Shown here: piece after piece, positions 52,086 through 59,807 of the stretch
How the letters are laid out: the number at the start of each line of letters is the position of its first letter
Numbering within the stretch: the first letter of the stretch is position 1
From: Thioalkalivibrio paradoxus
GTDB lineage: Bacteria; Pseudomonadota; Gammaproteobacteria; Ectothiorhodospirales; Ectothiorhodospiraceae
NCBI GenBank assembly: GCA_011390565.1
Contig: JAABSC010000001.1
Location: 682,001-746,000, forward strand
Length of the DNA stretch: 64,000 bases
Direction: 5' to 3'
Position numbers and translations under genes: made by a program
The notes under the pieces: model-generated
What the model was told of the DNA's origin: nothing
Seen by the model: the letters and a program-made list of their open reading frames with translations, nothing else
Database searches by the model: none

Positions 52086-53168
52086 GTGAACCCAACGACC
52101 GTGGCTTTTTCGCCCGCGCCTTCCGCGCCCTGGATCGGTGATCTGCGCGCCGCGGTGCAGCGCAACTGCGACATCGCCGATGCCCGGTTTGCGGGTAATT
52201 ACACGCTTTGCACCTACCTGCTGAAAATGCGCGAGTTCTACCGATGGGAACGGGGCCTGCCGTTGTCCGCCGCACTGAACCGCCAGGAAGTCGGCGACTG
52301 GGTGAGCCAGCGCGAGCAGGGCTGGGAAGCGCTCGAGGGTCTCGATCCGGAGTCCCTGCCGCTCGGGGGGGTCCGCCGCGACCCGTTCGATCAGGACTCG
52401 GTGAACCGGTTTCTGGACGGGCACGGGCTGGTTTACGGTGCGGGTTACGGTCGCGGCGCTCGACCGCTGTTTTTTCTGGGAACGCTGCTCCGGCGCGAGG
52501 ATTTCGAGGGGTATCGGGTCTGCGTGGTGGGCGAGGAAAAGGCGCGTGATCTCGCTTCGCCTCCGGCGATGTCCCGAGGCGATCTGATCTTCGTGCGCCG
52601 GGAGTCCCTGCAGCGCTTGCTGTTCGAGATGATCGAGGCCTGGCAGATGCGCGGTTCGCCGGCGGATGACGCTCTGGCGCGTGCGCTGGAGGCCTACGGG
52701 TACGTCCCCGGTGATGAGTCGTCGCTGGAACGGATGACCGATGGCGAAGTGGAGTCCGTGGTCTGGCATGAGGTGGGGGAGGTGCTCGCAGGGCGGCGTC
52801 TGGGTGCGCTTTGGCAGGATCGCGTGATGGAGGTGGCGGGCACGCGCGGGGAAGTCGTCGCGCGCGCGGTGCGGGACCATCTCGCCGATTGCCTGACCAC
52901 CTTGCCGGCGCTTTTGGAGGAGGGTGCCGACGGGGCCCTGCATTTCTACTTCGCCAATCTGACCGGGATGCGCGCGGCGCTTTTCCCCCAGTTGCGCGAG
53001 GCCTACGATCGCTGGACCGAGGGTGCGTCGGCGGCGGCGCTGAAGGCGCTGATCGCGCCTGGACGGGAGCACTGGCTGAAGGTGGCGCAGCGCCTGCTGG
53101 CCGAACCGTCGGCATCCTGGCCGGTGGAGGACGATCGGCTTGCGGAACTGCAGCCCGATCTGGCCTGA
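52086..53168 (+). CDS. Conserved protein of unknown function (Sfum_1244-like)
   Basis: A 360-residue soluble protein that I cannot assign to a function. The N-terminal segment RNCDIADARFAGNYTLCTYL followed by KMREFYRWERGLPL is distinctive and, to my recollection, matches the family annotated as Sfum_1244. The rest is largely helical with few conserved catalytic-looking residues; cysteines are sparse. The GTG at 52086 is favoured because GAGGAG precedes it; the frame is open back to 51930. It precedes the PKHD hydroxylase gene by 81 bases. Confidence 0.6.
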   Translation: MNPTTVAFSPAPSAPWIGDLRAAVQRNCDIADARFAGNYTLCTYLLKMREFYRWERGLPLSAALNRQEVGDWVSQREQGWEALEGLDPESLPLGGVRRDPFDQDSVNRFLDGHGLVYGAGYGRGARPLFFLGTLLRREDFEGYRVCVVGEEKARDLASPPAMSRGDLIFVRRESLQRLLFEMIEAWQMRGSPADDALARALEAYGYVPGDESSLERMTDGEVESVVWHEVGEVLAGRRLGALWQDRVMEVAGTRGEVVARAVRDHLADCLTTLPALLEEGADGALHFYFANLTGMRAALFPQLREAYDRWTEGASAAALKALIAPGREHWLKVAQRLLAEPSASWPVEDDRLAELQPDLA

Positions 53169-53249
53169 GGCCTTTAGCGGTTTCGTGGAGGTTCGGATGC
53201 TTGTCGGATCCGAACTCGTTCACAGGGTGCCGTTTTCCAGGGAGCCGAT

Positions 53250-53924
53250 ATGCTGATCACCATCCCCCGGGTTCTCGACGACGTGGCGCTGGACCGCGTG
53301 CGTGCGCTGCTCGGGGACATCGCCTTCGTCGACGGCCGCAGCTCGGCCGGGGGCGATGCGCGCCGGGTCAAGGAAAACGAGGAGGCGGATTCCACGGATG
53401 AGCGGGTGGGGTTGCTCAATCGGCTGGTGCTGTTGCCCCTGTACCGAGATCCGCTGTTCCAGGCGGCCGCCATGCCGCGACGCCTGTCCGGCGCGTTCTT
53501 CGCGCGGTATCGGCCGCAGATGCACTACGGCCCACACGTCGATGACCCGGTGATGGGGCCCGAGAACGGGCGTTACCGCTCGGACATTTCGATGACCGTG
53601 TTCCTGTCGCCGCCGGAGGCCTACGACGGCGGCGAGCTTGTGATCGAGACCGAGTATGGTGAGCAGCGGATCAAGATGGGGGCGGGCGACGCCGTGGTGT
53701 ATCCGTCTTCGAGCCTGCATCACGTGGCGCCGGTGACGCGGGGAGAGCGGCTGGTGGCTGTGGCGTGGGCCGAGTCGATGGTGCGCGAACCCGAACGCCG
53801 GCGCCTGTTGTTCGATGTTTACCAGGTGGAAGAACAACTGCGCGCGGCGGGACCGGACGATGAAGTCACGCGCAGGACCGGACGTATCCGGGCCAACCTG
53901 ATGCGGATGTGGGCTGACGTCTGA
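53250..53924 (+). CDS. piuC: PKHD-type Fe(II)/2-oxoglutarate hydroxylase
   Basis: A 224-residue oxygenase of the YbiX/PiuC family. The iron ligands sit in YGPHVDDPVM and SSLHHVAPVTRGERLVAV, with the double-stranded beta-helix motif SMTVFLSPPEAYDGGELV. In other bacteria it is linked to iron-uptake TonB receptors; no such receptor is adjacent here. It begins with ATG 53250 behind GGGAG. Confidence 0.92.
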   Translation: MLITIPRVLDDVALDRVRALLGDIAFVDGRSSAGGDARRVKENEEADSTDERVGLLNRLVLLPLYRDPLFQAAAMPRRLSGAFFARYRPQMHYGPHVDDPVMGPENGRYRSDISMTVFLSPPEAYDGGELVIETEYGEQRIKMGAGDAVVYPSSSLHHVAPVTRGERLVAVAWAESMVREPERRRLLFDVYQVEEQLRAAGPDDEVTRRTGRIRANLMRMWADV

Positions 53925-53951
53925 TCCCTGCCGGACGCTCCGGCGGCAACG

Positions 53952-54557
53952 TCAGTCGTCGGCGAGCGGACGGCGCGGAGCGCGCTCTCCGCGCGGGGCG
54001 CCGCCGCCGAAAAAGCCCTTCATCGCCCGGCTGAACGACTGCGCCGCTTCCGGGCCGTCAATGGCGACCACCTGGTCCTGAGCCCACTTGCGGTTGGTCG
54101 GGCCCAGCACATCGGTGACGCGGTCGCCGAGGCAGCACAGCATCGAGAAACCCGGGCCTTCCTCGTCGCTGTAGCTGCATTCCGCATACATTCCGGTGCG
54201 TTCGTTCAGCTTGTCGATGAACGGGCTGCCGTAGTCGCCGGGACCCTGTGCGTCGGAACGGTTCTCGTCCACGAGTTCCGCCAGCCGCTTGGCCATACCC
54301 GTGATGAACTCGGCACGTTCGTCGTCGGAAAATTTCCCGTACACCATGCGATCGGCGATCAGCAGCAGGAAGGCCGAGAATTCCTCGATGATGTCCAGCC
54401 GTTGCGCGCGCGAGCTGGTTTCGAAACCCTCGTTCTCCAGGTTCAGCACTCCGTTGCAGGCGGCCCGCCACGCGTTCGCCGCGCCGACCGACGCGAGATC
54501 CTCGATGCTGCGCTCTCGACCACCCTGCTTCCAGCGATTGCGCAGACGCAGGCTCAT
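53952..54557 (-). CDS. Helical conserved protein, function unknown (dsr-flanking cluster)
   Basis: A 201-residue, mostly alpha-helical protein that I do not recognise. It opens MSLRLRNRWKQGGRERSIED, contains a helix-rich segment RLDIIEEFSAFLLLIADRMV, and near residue 145 a CC pair (SMLCCLGDRVTDVLG); the C-terminus is Gly/Arg-rich and disordered. No membrane segment or signal. It is translationally coupled to the upstream DUF3050 gene by a four-base overlap. Confidence 0.6.
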   Translation of the reverse strand: MSLRLRNRWKQGGRERSIEDLASVGAANAWRAACNGVLNLENEGFETSSRAQRLDIIEEFSAFLLLIADRMVYGKFSDDERAEFITGMAKRLAELVDENRSDAQGPGDYGSPFIDKLNERTGMYAECSYSDEEGPGFSMLCCLGDRVTDVLGPTNRKWAQDQVVAIDGPEAAQSFSRAMKGFFGGGAPRGERAPRRPLADD

Positions 54558-55333
54558 GCGGCCTCCATCATGCCGGCGTGTACGCCGTCCCAGAAGTGGA
54601 TTCGAGCTTCGATGGAAGCTTGCGCGGCTTCATGGGCTTCCTCCAGCTTCACCCGATCCCCCGCACAGAGCAGATCGAGCATCCGCAGCGACAGGGGGCC
54701 GTGGAAATCCTCGTCGAGATGGATGTGGCGGTTCAGGTAGAAGTGGAACTGGGGTGCCTCGTCCTCACCGATGCCCATCTCCCGCAGGAAACCCCGGAAC
54801 ATGCCGGGGATCACATGCTCGCGTCCCACGGCGAGGGCGGCGGCGACCACGTGCGGCTTGTCGGTGGCAATGAAATCGAAGGTCGAGCGCACGAACCGTG
54901 CGGCCGGATCGGGCGCGATGCCGGTGGCCAAGGCGGCATCGATGCCGCGCTGGTGAGCGACCCCGACGAAACGCCGGGCACCGTCCGGATTGGCCCCGAG
55001 TTCGGTCATGGCTCCGCAGTAGAGCTCGAAGTGGCTCATGTAGAGATCGTTTCCGTCCGGACCCGGAAAGGTGTCGGATTCCTCTTCGAGCACCAGCTCG
55101 TTGATGAAGCGGCGCACTGCGGGGTCGCCGACGGGCCCCCATGGGTATTGGACAGGCGCAATGTGGGCCTGCAGATACTTGATCAGGGACATGAAATCCC
55201 AGACCGAATAGATGTGGTGCTCCATGAACCGGCGCAGATCGGGAAGATCGCGCAGCGCATAAACGGGATGGGAATCGAGGCGCTTGCGCAGAGGCGCAAT
55301 CAGTTCGGGATCAAATCGGAGCAGCTCAGGCAT
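54554..55333 (-). CDS. DUF3050 family protein, haem-oxygenase-like fold
   Basis: A 259-residue protein with the DUF3050 pattern: FMEHHIYSVWDFMSLIKYLQ near residue 40, ELVLEEESDTFP near residue 80 and later EAPQFHFYLNRHIHLDEDFH, whose clustered His and acidic residues could bind a di-iron or haem-like cofactor in a haem-oxygenase-type four-helix bundle. Catalytic activity is unknown. The ATG at 55333 has GAGG upstream. A stem-loop at 55376-55404 separates it from the small gene upstream. Confidence 0.75.
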   Translation of the reverse strand: MPELLRFDPELIAPLRKRLDSHPVYALRDLPDLRRFMEHHIYSVWDFMSLIKYLQAHIAPVQYPWGPVGDPAVRRFINELVLEEESDTFPGPDGNDLYMSHFELYCGAMTELGANPDGARRFVGVAHQRGIDAALATGIAPDPAARFVRSTFDFIATDKPHVVAAALAVGREHVIPGMFRGFLREMGIGEDEAPQFHFYLNRHIHLDEDFHGPLSLRMLDLLCAGDRVKLEEAHEAAQASIEARIHFWDGVHAGMMEAA

Positions 55334-55375
55334 GGCGGACACCCTCGTCAGGACAGGGCGTAGTTTACGGAGGTG

Positions 55376-55404
55376 TCCACGCGGGTCGAAATAACCCGCG
55401 TGGA
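55376..55404 (-). terminator. Perfect 11-bp stem-loop upstream of the DUF3050 gene
   Basis: TCCACGCGGGT at 55376 and ACCCGCGTGGA at 55394 pair exactly around a seven-base AT-rich loop. Because both flanking genes run leftward, it could divide the cluster into two transcripts or attenuate the second. No T tract is present. Confidence 0.45.
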
Positions 55405-55451
55405 TCGGGGTCGCGCGCGAATGCTGCCGGTCGCGCGAGGCCCTTGCGGGA

Positions 55452-55655
55452 TCAGCGGTGGGAACCCTTTTCCTCGTGAGCGATGTCGACCAGCTGCATC
55501 GCGACATCACGGTACTTCTTGTGGTAGCCGTGCAGGGGGTGCCCTTCCGGAGCCAGGTAGTATTCCGTGGGATCGACGCCGTTCTGCTGTTCGTACTCGG
55601 TGAAATGCTTCTGCATTTCGAGCATTTCCTTGATCAGTTCCTGCTTCTTGCTCAT
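55452..55655 (-). CDS. Small conserved-looking protein, unknown function (66 aa)
   Basis: A 67-codon frame beginning MSKKQELIKEMLEMQKHFTEY and ending in IAHEEKGSHR. The first half is an amphipathic charged helix; the second contains YYLAPEGHPLHGYHKKYRD, rich in aromatic and histidine residues. GGAGAGA lies just upstream. It is soluble, has no cysteines, and I find no family match from memory. It lies between the DsrC paralogue and DUF3050 in the cluster facing dsrA. Confidence 0.6.
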   Translation of the reverse strand: MSKKQELIKEMLEMQKHFTEYEQQNGVDPTEYYLAPEGHPLHGYHKKYRDVAMQLVDIAHEEKGSHR

Positions 55656-55768
55656 GTCTCGATCTCTCCGATTGATGGGGCTGTGCCCCGACAGCCTGCG
55701 CGACTGTAGCACCGGCTGCCGGGGCGCTTAACCCCCCTTAGGGGATAGGCCCGGATGCGGCAAGGGGC

Positions 55769-56110
55769 TCAGTAACCACCCTTGCGGCGGCTCTCCGGCA
55801 GGCCAGCGATGCGCCCGCCCTGCTTGCTGGGGTCCAGCGGGAAGAGATCGTAGACGGTTTTCGCATCCACGCTCTTGTCATTCCAGAGCTGCTGCATCGC
55901 CTTGACGATGGTGCGTGTGTTGGGCTGGTTTTCGTTGTGGTTGATGTATTCGTCGCGCAGGTAATTGATCAGGTCCCAGTGGCGCTGGGTGAGTTCGATC
56001 CCTTCCTTGGTGGCGATGGTCTCGGCGACCTTCTCGTTCCAGTCGGAAATGTTTTCCAGGTAGCCGTTGGGGTTGGTCGCGATGGTGACGCCGTCGACTT
56101 CAAGACTCAT
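55769..56110 (-). CDS. DsrC/TusE-family paralogue lacking both redox cysteines
   Basis: A 113-residue protein with the full DsrC fold: WNEKVAETIATKEGIELTQRHW, YLRDEYINHNENQPN and the C-terminal AGLPESRR arm. In functional DsrC (62216-62548 here) the arm carries two cysteines (Cys98 and Cys109) that bear the sulfur trisulfide; in this copy those positions are Gly/Arg/Lys and the end is KGGY. That pattern fits the cysteine-free RspA-type branch, for which a regulatory role has been suggested. No catalytic sulfur transfer is possible by the usual mechanism. Confidence 0.82.
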   Translation of the reverse strand: MSLEVDGVTIATNPNGYLENISDWNEKVAETIATKEGIELTQRHWDLINYLRDEYINHNENQPNTRTIVKAMQQLWNDKSVDAKTVYDLFPLDPSKQGGRIAGLPESRRKGGY

Positions 56111-56161
56111 GAAGGATACCTCCCTTGTTCAAAGATTCGTGGATGCACTGCGTTGTAGGAC

Positions 56162-56842
56162 TCAGGTGTCCCCGGGCACGGGAGCGATGTCCTTGTGCCC
56201 GAGAAAAAGTCCGCACCCGAGTGTCTTGTCGGATCCGATGCCACTGCGCTGCAGGCGCAATGAAGCCTCGGGTTCCAATTCGGCCACCATCAGGCTGCGG
56301 GTGTGCAGCATCCCCCCGGGCACGCCCAGCACGTGCTGGAGACCGCTCAGGAGCTTGTTGGTCGGGACGTCGAGGCGACGCAGTTCCGCAGCCATTTGGC
56401 CCAGAAACTCGGCCTCGTCCTGTTCGGGGTCGGCGACGACGTGACGCGCGAAGACCACCGGCAGCGCCTGCAGGGGCAGGACATTCATCTCGCCGATTCC
56501 GAGGACGAACCCGCTGATGTCCAGTCGGGCCCCGACAAGGGCTTCCGCGTCCGCGGTCATGGCCTCCGGCACGCGCAGACGGAGACGCGCGCGCCGCGAA
56601 AGATGCAGCAGATCCTTCTCGGGATCCTGCGGGCGCATCCAGCCGTTGCCGGATTCCGCGCCGTGAATCAGGTGAATCCCGGCGTGTTCCTCGGTGGCGA
56701 GCCACGGCAGTTGCTCGAGCAGGGCGGACGAAAGCGCGTGCGCGTGATCGAGCGGAAGGCAGGGGCACTCGATCCGGAACGAGACATCCACCACGTCTCG
56801 CAGATCGATCGATTCGTCACGTGGGGCTTCGTCCCAGAACAT
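56162..56842 (-). CDS. Orphan Cas6/Cmx6-like protein
   Basis: A 226-residue protein resembling the Cas6 family member Cmx6 of MYXAN-type CRISPR systems: DVVDVSFRIECPCLPLDHAH at the N-terminus, GIHLIHGAESGNGWMRP, RARLRLRVPEAM, a DISGFVLGIGEMNV segment, and a glycine-rich C-terminal loop GIGSDKTLGCGLFLGHK equivalent to the Cas6 RNA-binding loop. Histidines at about 33-35 are candidate catalytic residues. No other cas gene or CRISPR array is in the window, so it probably works outside CRISPR. An ATG at 56863, overlapping the upstream gene, is an alternative start. Confidence 0.6.
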   Translation of the reverse strand: MFWDEAPRDESIDLRDVVDVSFRIECPCLPLDHAHALSSALLEQLPWLATEEHAGIHLIHGAESGNGWMRPQDPEKDLLHLSRRARLRLRVPEAMTADAEALVGARLDISGFVLGIGEMNVLPLQALPVVFARHVVADPEQDEAEFLGQMAAELRRLDVPTNKLLSGLQHVLGVPGGMLHTRSLMVAELEPEASLRLQRSGIGSDKTLGCGLFLGHKDIAPVPGDT

Positions 56843-56855
56843 TGCCGCGACGCCT

Positions 56856-57047
56856 CTAGTCATGGGCGGACGTGAAGGCCGCCTCGATGCGCTCCTCCCA
56901 GTCCATCGGAGTGTCCGGGAACGGCGGGCGCACGTCGGAACTCAGGAAGCGCTCGCCCTGGCGGGCGCGCTCGCGCACGATCTCGATGAGTTGCTGGAAG
57001 GATTCCAGGTCCTGGTTCTGCATCAGCACTTCGCTCAACCAAAGCAT
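56856..57047 (-). CDS. Small protein, unknown function (63 aa)
   Basis: A 63-residue frame with GAGGGAAG upstream. It reads as one amphipathic helix (MLWLSEVLMQNQDLESFQQL then IEIVRERARQGERFL) and an acidic C-terminal tail (DTPMDWEERIEAAFTSAHD). It overlaps or abuts the Cas6-like gene at its stop and follows the TauD-like gene by nine bases, so it is probably translated from the same mRNA. No family recognised. Confidence 0.6.
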   Translation of the reverse strand: MLWLSEVLMQNQDLESFQQLIEIVRERARQGERFLSSDVRPPFPDTPMDWEERIEAAFTSAHD

Positions 57048-57056
57048 CGGCTTCCC

Positions 57057-57989
57057 TCAGGTTTCGGCCACACGTTCAAAAAAGCGCGCACGGTACACCA
57101 GACGCTGCCGGCCGGAGGAGGGATCGTCGCGGAATCCGGTACGGTTGTGCAACACGTTGTTGCAGACGATCCCTTCCCCGGGGCGCAGCCGCACGCGGAA
57201 GATCGGCAACGCCCCGGACTCCAGGAGCTGTGTGATCCGGGCCGCGGCGGCTCGGATCAGCCCGTCTTCATTCCAGCGTACGTTGCGGGTTCGCGCGGTG
57301 TAGCGCATGTGCAGCGCGCCCGAGGCCGGGTCGACGCTGAAAACCGGTCCCGTGCGCTCGGGGCGAATCTCCCGGCCTTCTTTCACGTTTGCCGGGATGC
57401 TCAGTGCTTCCGGGTGCATCAAGGCCGCGACGTGCTCCGGGGATTCGTCCCGCAACACTATATAAAGGAGTTCGTGGTCCAGCAGCGCGTTCTCTCCACC
57501 CTCGGCGGCTTCGGCCACGCAGTGCAGCAGCATGGCCCGGATGGTCTGCTCGGCGGTGTTGTAATACCCGTCGCAATGCCAGCTCAGCGGGCGGTCGGTG
57601 TAGGGAATGTAGTCGCCCTTGCTCCCGCCTTCGCTGACGCGCAGTTCGCTGATGCCGTCTTCCTCCGTGCACAGGTGCTCGTCGAGCCGGCGCAACCCCA
57701 GGGCTTCGCCGAATCGGGCGATGCTCTCGCGATCCACGGCGCGTGCGCAGCGGTAGACCGCGACATTCGCTTTGCGTATCTGCTCGCGCAGCGCGGCCCG
57801 TTCGGCGGCCGTCGGGTTTTCAATGTCGTTCACGTCCACCCTGAGCGCATCCGCCGAGGCCGGAAACCGCGCCAGCTTCGCATCGCGCCATTTGCGGTAG
57901 CCCTCGGCGTTTTCCAGGTGAAACGGGCTGTCCGTCGGTATCGACGTTGCCGTTCGCCGTTCGCGGCTTGCATGCTGGACTGAGGTCAT
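57057..57989 (-). CDS. TauD/TfdA-like Fe(II)/2-oxoglutarate dioxygenase
   Basis: A 310-residue non-haem iron oxygenase. The ligand pair HxD is in LSWHCDGYYNTAEQ, the distal histidine in VCNNVLHNRTGF, and a C-terminal RQRLVYRARFF carries the 2-oxoglutarate-binding arginine. Relatives oxidise taurine, gamma-butyrobetaine or trimethyl-lysine; a sulfonate substrate would fit a sulfur organism but is only inference. It is the first gene of the leftward cluster whose promoter region is shared with dsrA. ATG 57989 chosen; the frame is open to 58115. Confidence 0.85.
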   Translation of the reverse strand: MTSVQHASRERRTATSIPTDSPFHLENAEGYRKWRDAKLARFPASADALRVDVNDIENPTAAERAALREQIRKANVAVYRCARAVDRESIARFGEALGLRRLDEHLCTEEDGISELRVSEGGSKGDYIPYTDRPLSWHCDGYYNTAEQTIRAMLLHCVAEAAEGGENALLDHELLYIVLRDESPEHVAALMHPEALSIPANVKEGREIRPERTGPVFSVDPASGALHMRYTARTRNVRWNEDGLIRAAAARITQLLESGALPIFRVRLRPGEGIVCNNVLHNRTGFRDDPSSGRQRLVYRARFFERVAET

Positions 57990-58482
57990 CAGTGTCTCGG
58001 ATTCCGATGCTGGACTCGTGGCGATCCCTTCCTGATAAGGCGCATTCTTTGCGCGGGTACTCCCGCGAGGCGCCGACGGACGCCGCGAGTTTAAACGGGA
58101 TAGCGAAACCGGCAACTATCCATCCGGGATAGAAGCCCCGGTTCCGGCGCCTGGGCTCGATGGTGCCCGAATCCCCGATTGGGCATGCACGGGTGTGACG
58201 GCGAATCCCCCAGCCCTCCATCCGACCCGGTTTCGGCATATCCCGTTGGAGATAGCCCCCACCTGTAACCCCCCCCCATGAGTAGGATGTTTTCACTCTG
58301 GGTTCGAACCTAGAGTTAGCCACCGTGTGATGAGGGGAGGCTCCCCACGGAGTTTCTCTGGCCGGGCAACCGGTCCGGCCGCCCCGCCGCGGACTCGGCG
58401 CGGGCACACCAGTACCGGGCATCACGTCAGAATCTGAACCGAAGAGCCGCTCCGTTACCTGAACCTGATCAAGGAGACCGCC
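57990..58482. promoter_or_regulatory. Divergent control region between the dioxygenase cluster and dsrA
   Basis: Nearly 500 bases without a gene, feeding the dsr operon to the right and the seven-gene cluster to the left. It contains a C9 tract near 58270-58277, the 22-base palindrome at 58295-58316, and a stem GGGGAGGCTCCCC near 58336-58348. The leader before dsrA would be long if transcription starts near the palindrome. Confidence 0.5.
58295..58316. promoter_or_regulatory. 22-base near-perfect palindrome upstream of dsrA
   Basis: ACTCTGGGTTC and GAACCTAGAGT are inverted repeats with a single non-complementary pair, centred on the perfect core GGTTCGAACC. It is placed 166 bases before the dsrA start and is a good candidate operator for sulfur-dependent control of both divergent units. 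The regulator is unknown. Confidence 0.5.
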
Positions 58483-59748
58483 ATGGCGAACCAACATCAT
58501 CCGACCCCCATGCTCGACGAGTTGGAAAACGGCCCCTGGCCGAGTTTCATTTCCGGTATCAAGCGCCTCCGTGACGAGCATCCGGATGAGCGCATCCAGA
58601 ACATGACGAACGACCTCCTCGGTCAGCTCGAGCATTCCTACGAAACCCGCAAGGGGTACTGGAAGGGCGGTACGGTCTCGGTGTTCGGTTACGGCTCGGG
58701 CATCATCCCGCGTTTCTCCGAAGTCTCGAAGGCTTTCCCGGAATCCCGTGAGTTTCACACCGTGCGCGTGCAGCCGCCGGCGGGCAACTTCTACAGCACC
58801 GGGATGCTGCGCCAGCTCGCCAACAGCTGGGAGAAGTTCGGCTCCGGCCTCGTGACCTTCCACGGCCAGACCGGGAACGCGATGTTCATCGGTGTGAACA
58901 GCACCAACACCCAGGCGTTCTTCGACGAGATCAACGAATACGGTTGGGACCTCGGCGGCGCCGGCCCCTGCGTCCGCACGGGCATGTCCTGCGTCGGCGC
59001 GGCCCGCTGCGAGCAGTCCTGCGTGAACGAGCAGCGCGTGCACCGCACCCTGCTGAACCGGTTCACCGACGATGTGCACCGTCCGTCGCTGCCCTACAAG
59101 TTCAAGTTCAAGGTTTCCGGCTGCCCCAACGACTGCGTGAACGCGATCGAGCGCTCCGACTTCGCGGTGATCGGCACCTGGCGCGACGACATCAAGATCG
59201 ATCAGGAAGAGGTGAAGAACTTCGTCGCCGAATACGGTCGTGACAAGGTCCACCAGGACGTGATCAACCGCTGCCCCAGCAAGTGCATGACCCTGAACGA
59301 GGACAACACGCTGTCGATCGACAACGGCAACTGCGTCCGCTGCATGCACTGCATCAACGTGATGACCAAGGCCCTGTCCCCGGGTGATGACCAGGGCGTG
59401 AGCATCCTGGTCGGCGGCAAGCGCACGCTGAAGATCGGCGACCTGATGGGCACCGTGATCGTGCCGTTCAAGAAGCTCGAAACCGAAGAGGACTACCAGG
59501 AGCTGGTGGAACTGGCCGAAAACATCATCGACTTCTGGGCCGAGAACGGTCTGGAGCACGAACGCTGCGGCGAGATGATCGAGCGCATCGGTCTGGTCAA
59601 CTTCCTGAAGGGCATGGGCCTGGAAGCCGATCCGAACATGGTCAACCATCCCCGCCAGAGCTCGTACATCCGCATGGACGAGTACGACGAGGCTGCGGAG
59701 AACTACCTCCGCCACAAGATGGAACAGCGGCAGGCCGCCGCGGGTTGA
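58483..59748 (+). CDS. dsrA: Reverse dissimilatory sulfite reductase alpha subunit
   Basis: Catalytic subunit of the sirohaem enzyme that oxidises DsrC-bound sulfur to sulfite in the cytoplasm. The 421-residue protein has the sirohaem/[4Fe-4S] cysteines CVGAARC and CPNDC and the ferredoxin-type cluster CPSKC followed by CVRCMHC. AAGGAG precedes the ATG. Accompanying dsrEFH shows that it runs in the oxidative direction. It is followed by dsrB after 59 bases. Confidence 0.97.
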   Translation: MANQHHPTPMLDELENGPWPSFISGIKRLRDEHPDERIQNMTNDLLGQLEHSYETRKGYWKGGTVSVFGYGSGIIPRFSEVSKAFPESREFHTVRVQPPAGNFYSTGMLRQLANSWEKFGSGLVTFHGQTGNAMFIGVNSTNTQAFFDEINEYGWDLGGAGPCVRTGMSCVGAARCEQSCVNEQRVHRTLLNRFTDDVHRPSLPYKFKFKVSGCPNDCVNAIERSDFAVIGTWRDDIKIDQEEVKNFVAEYGRDKVHQDVINRCPSKCMTLNEDNTLSIDNGNCVRCMHCINVMTKALSPGDDQGVSILVGGKRTLKIGDLMGTVIVPFKKLETEEDYQELVELAENIIDFWAENGLEHERCGEMIERIGLVNFLKGMGLEADPNMVNHPRQSSYIRMDEYDEAAENYLRHKMEQRQAAAG

Positions 59749-59807
59749 TCCCGCGGTTCCGCACCCTGATCGAATCTCAACGTATACCAAGATAGCGGGA
59801 GTTACCG

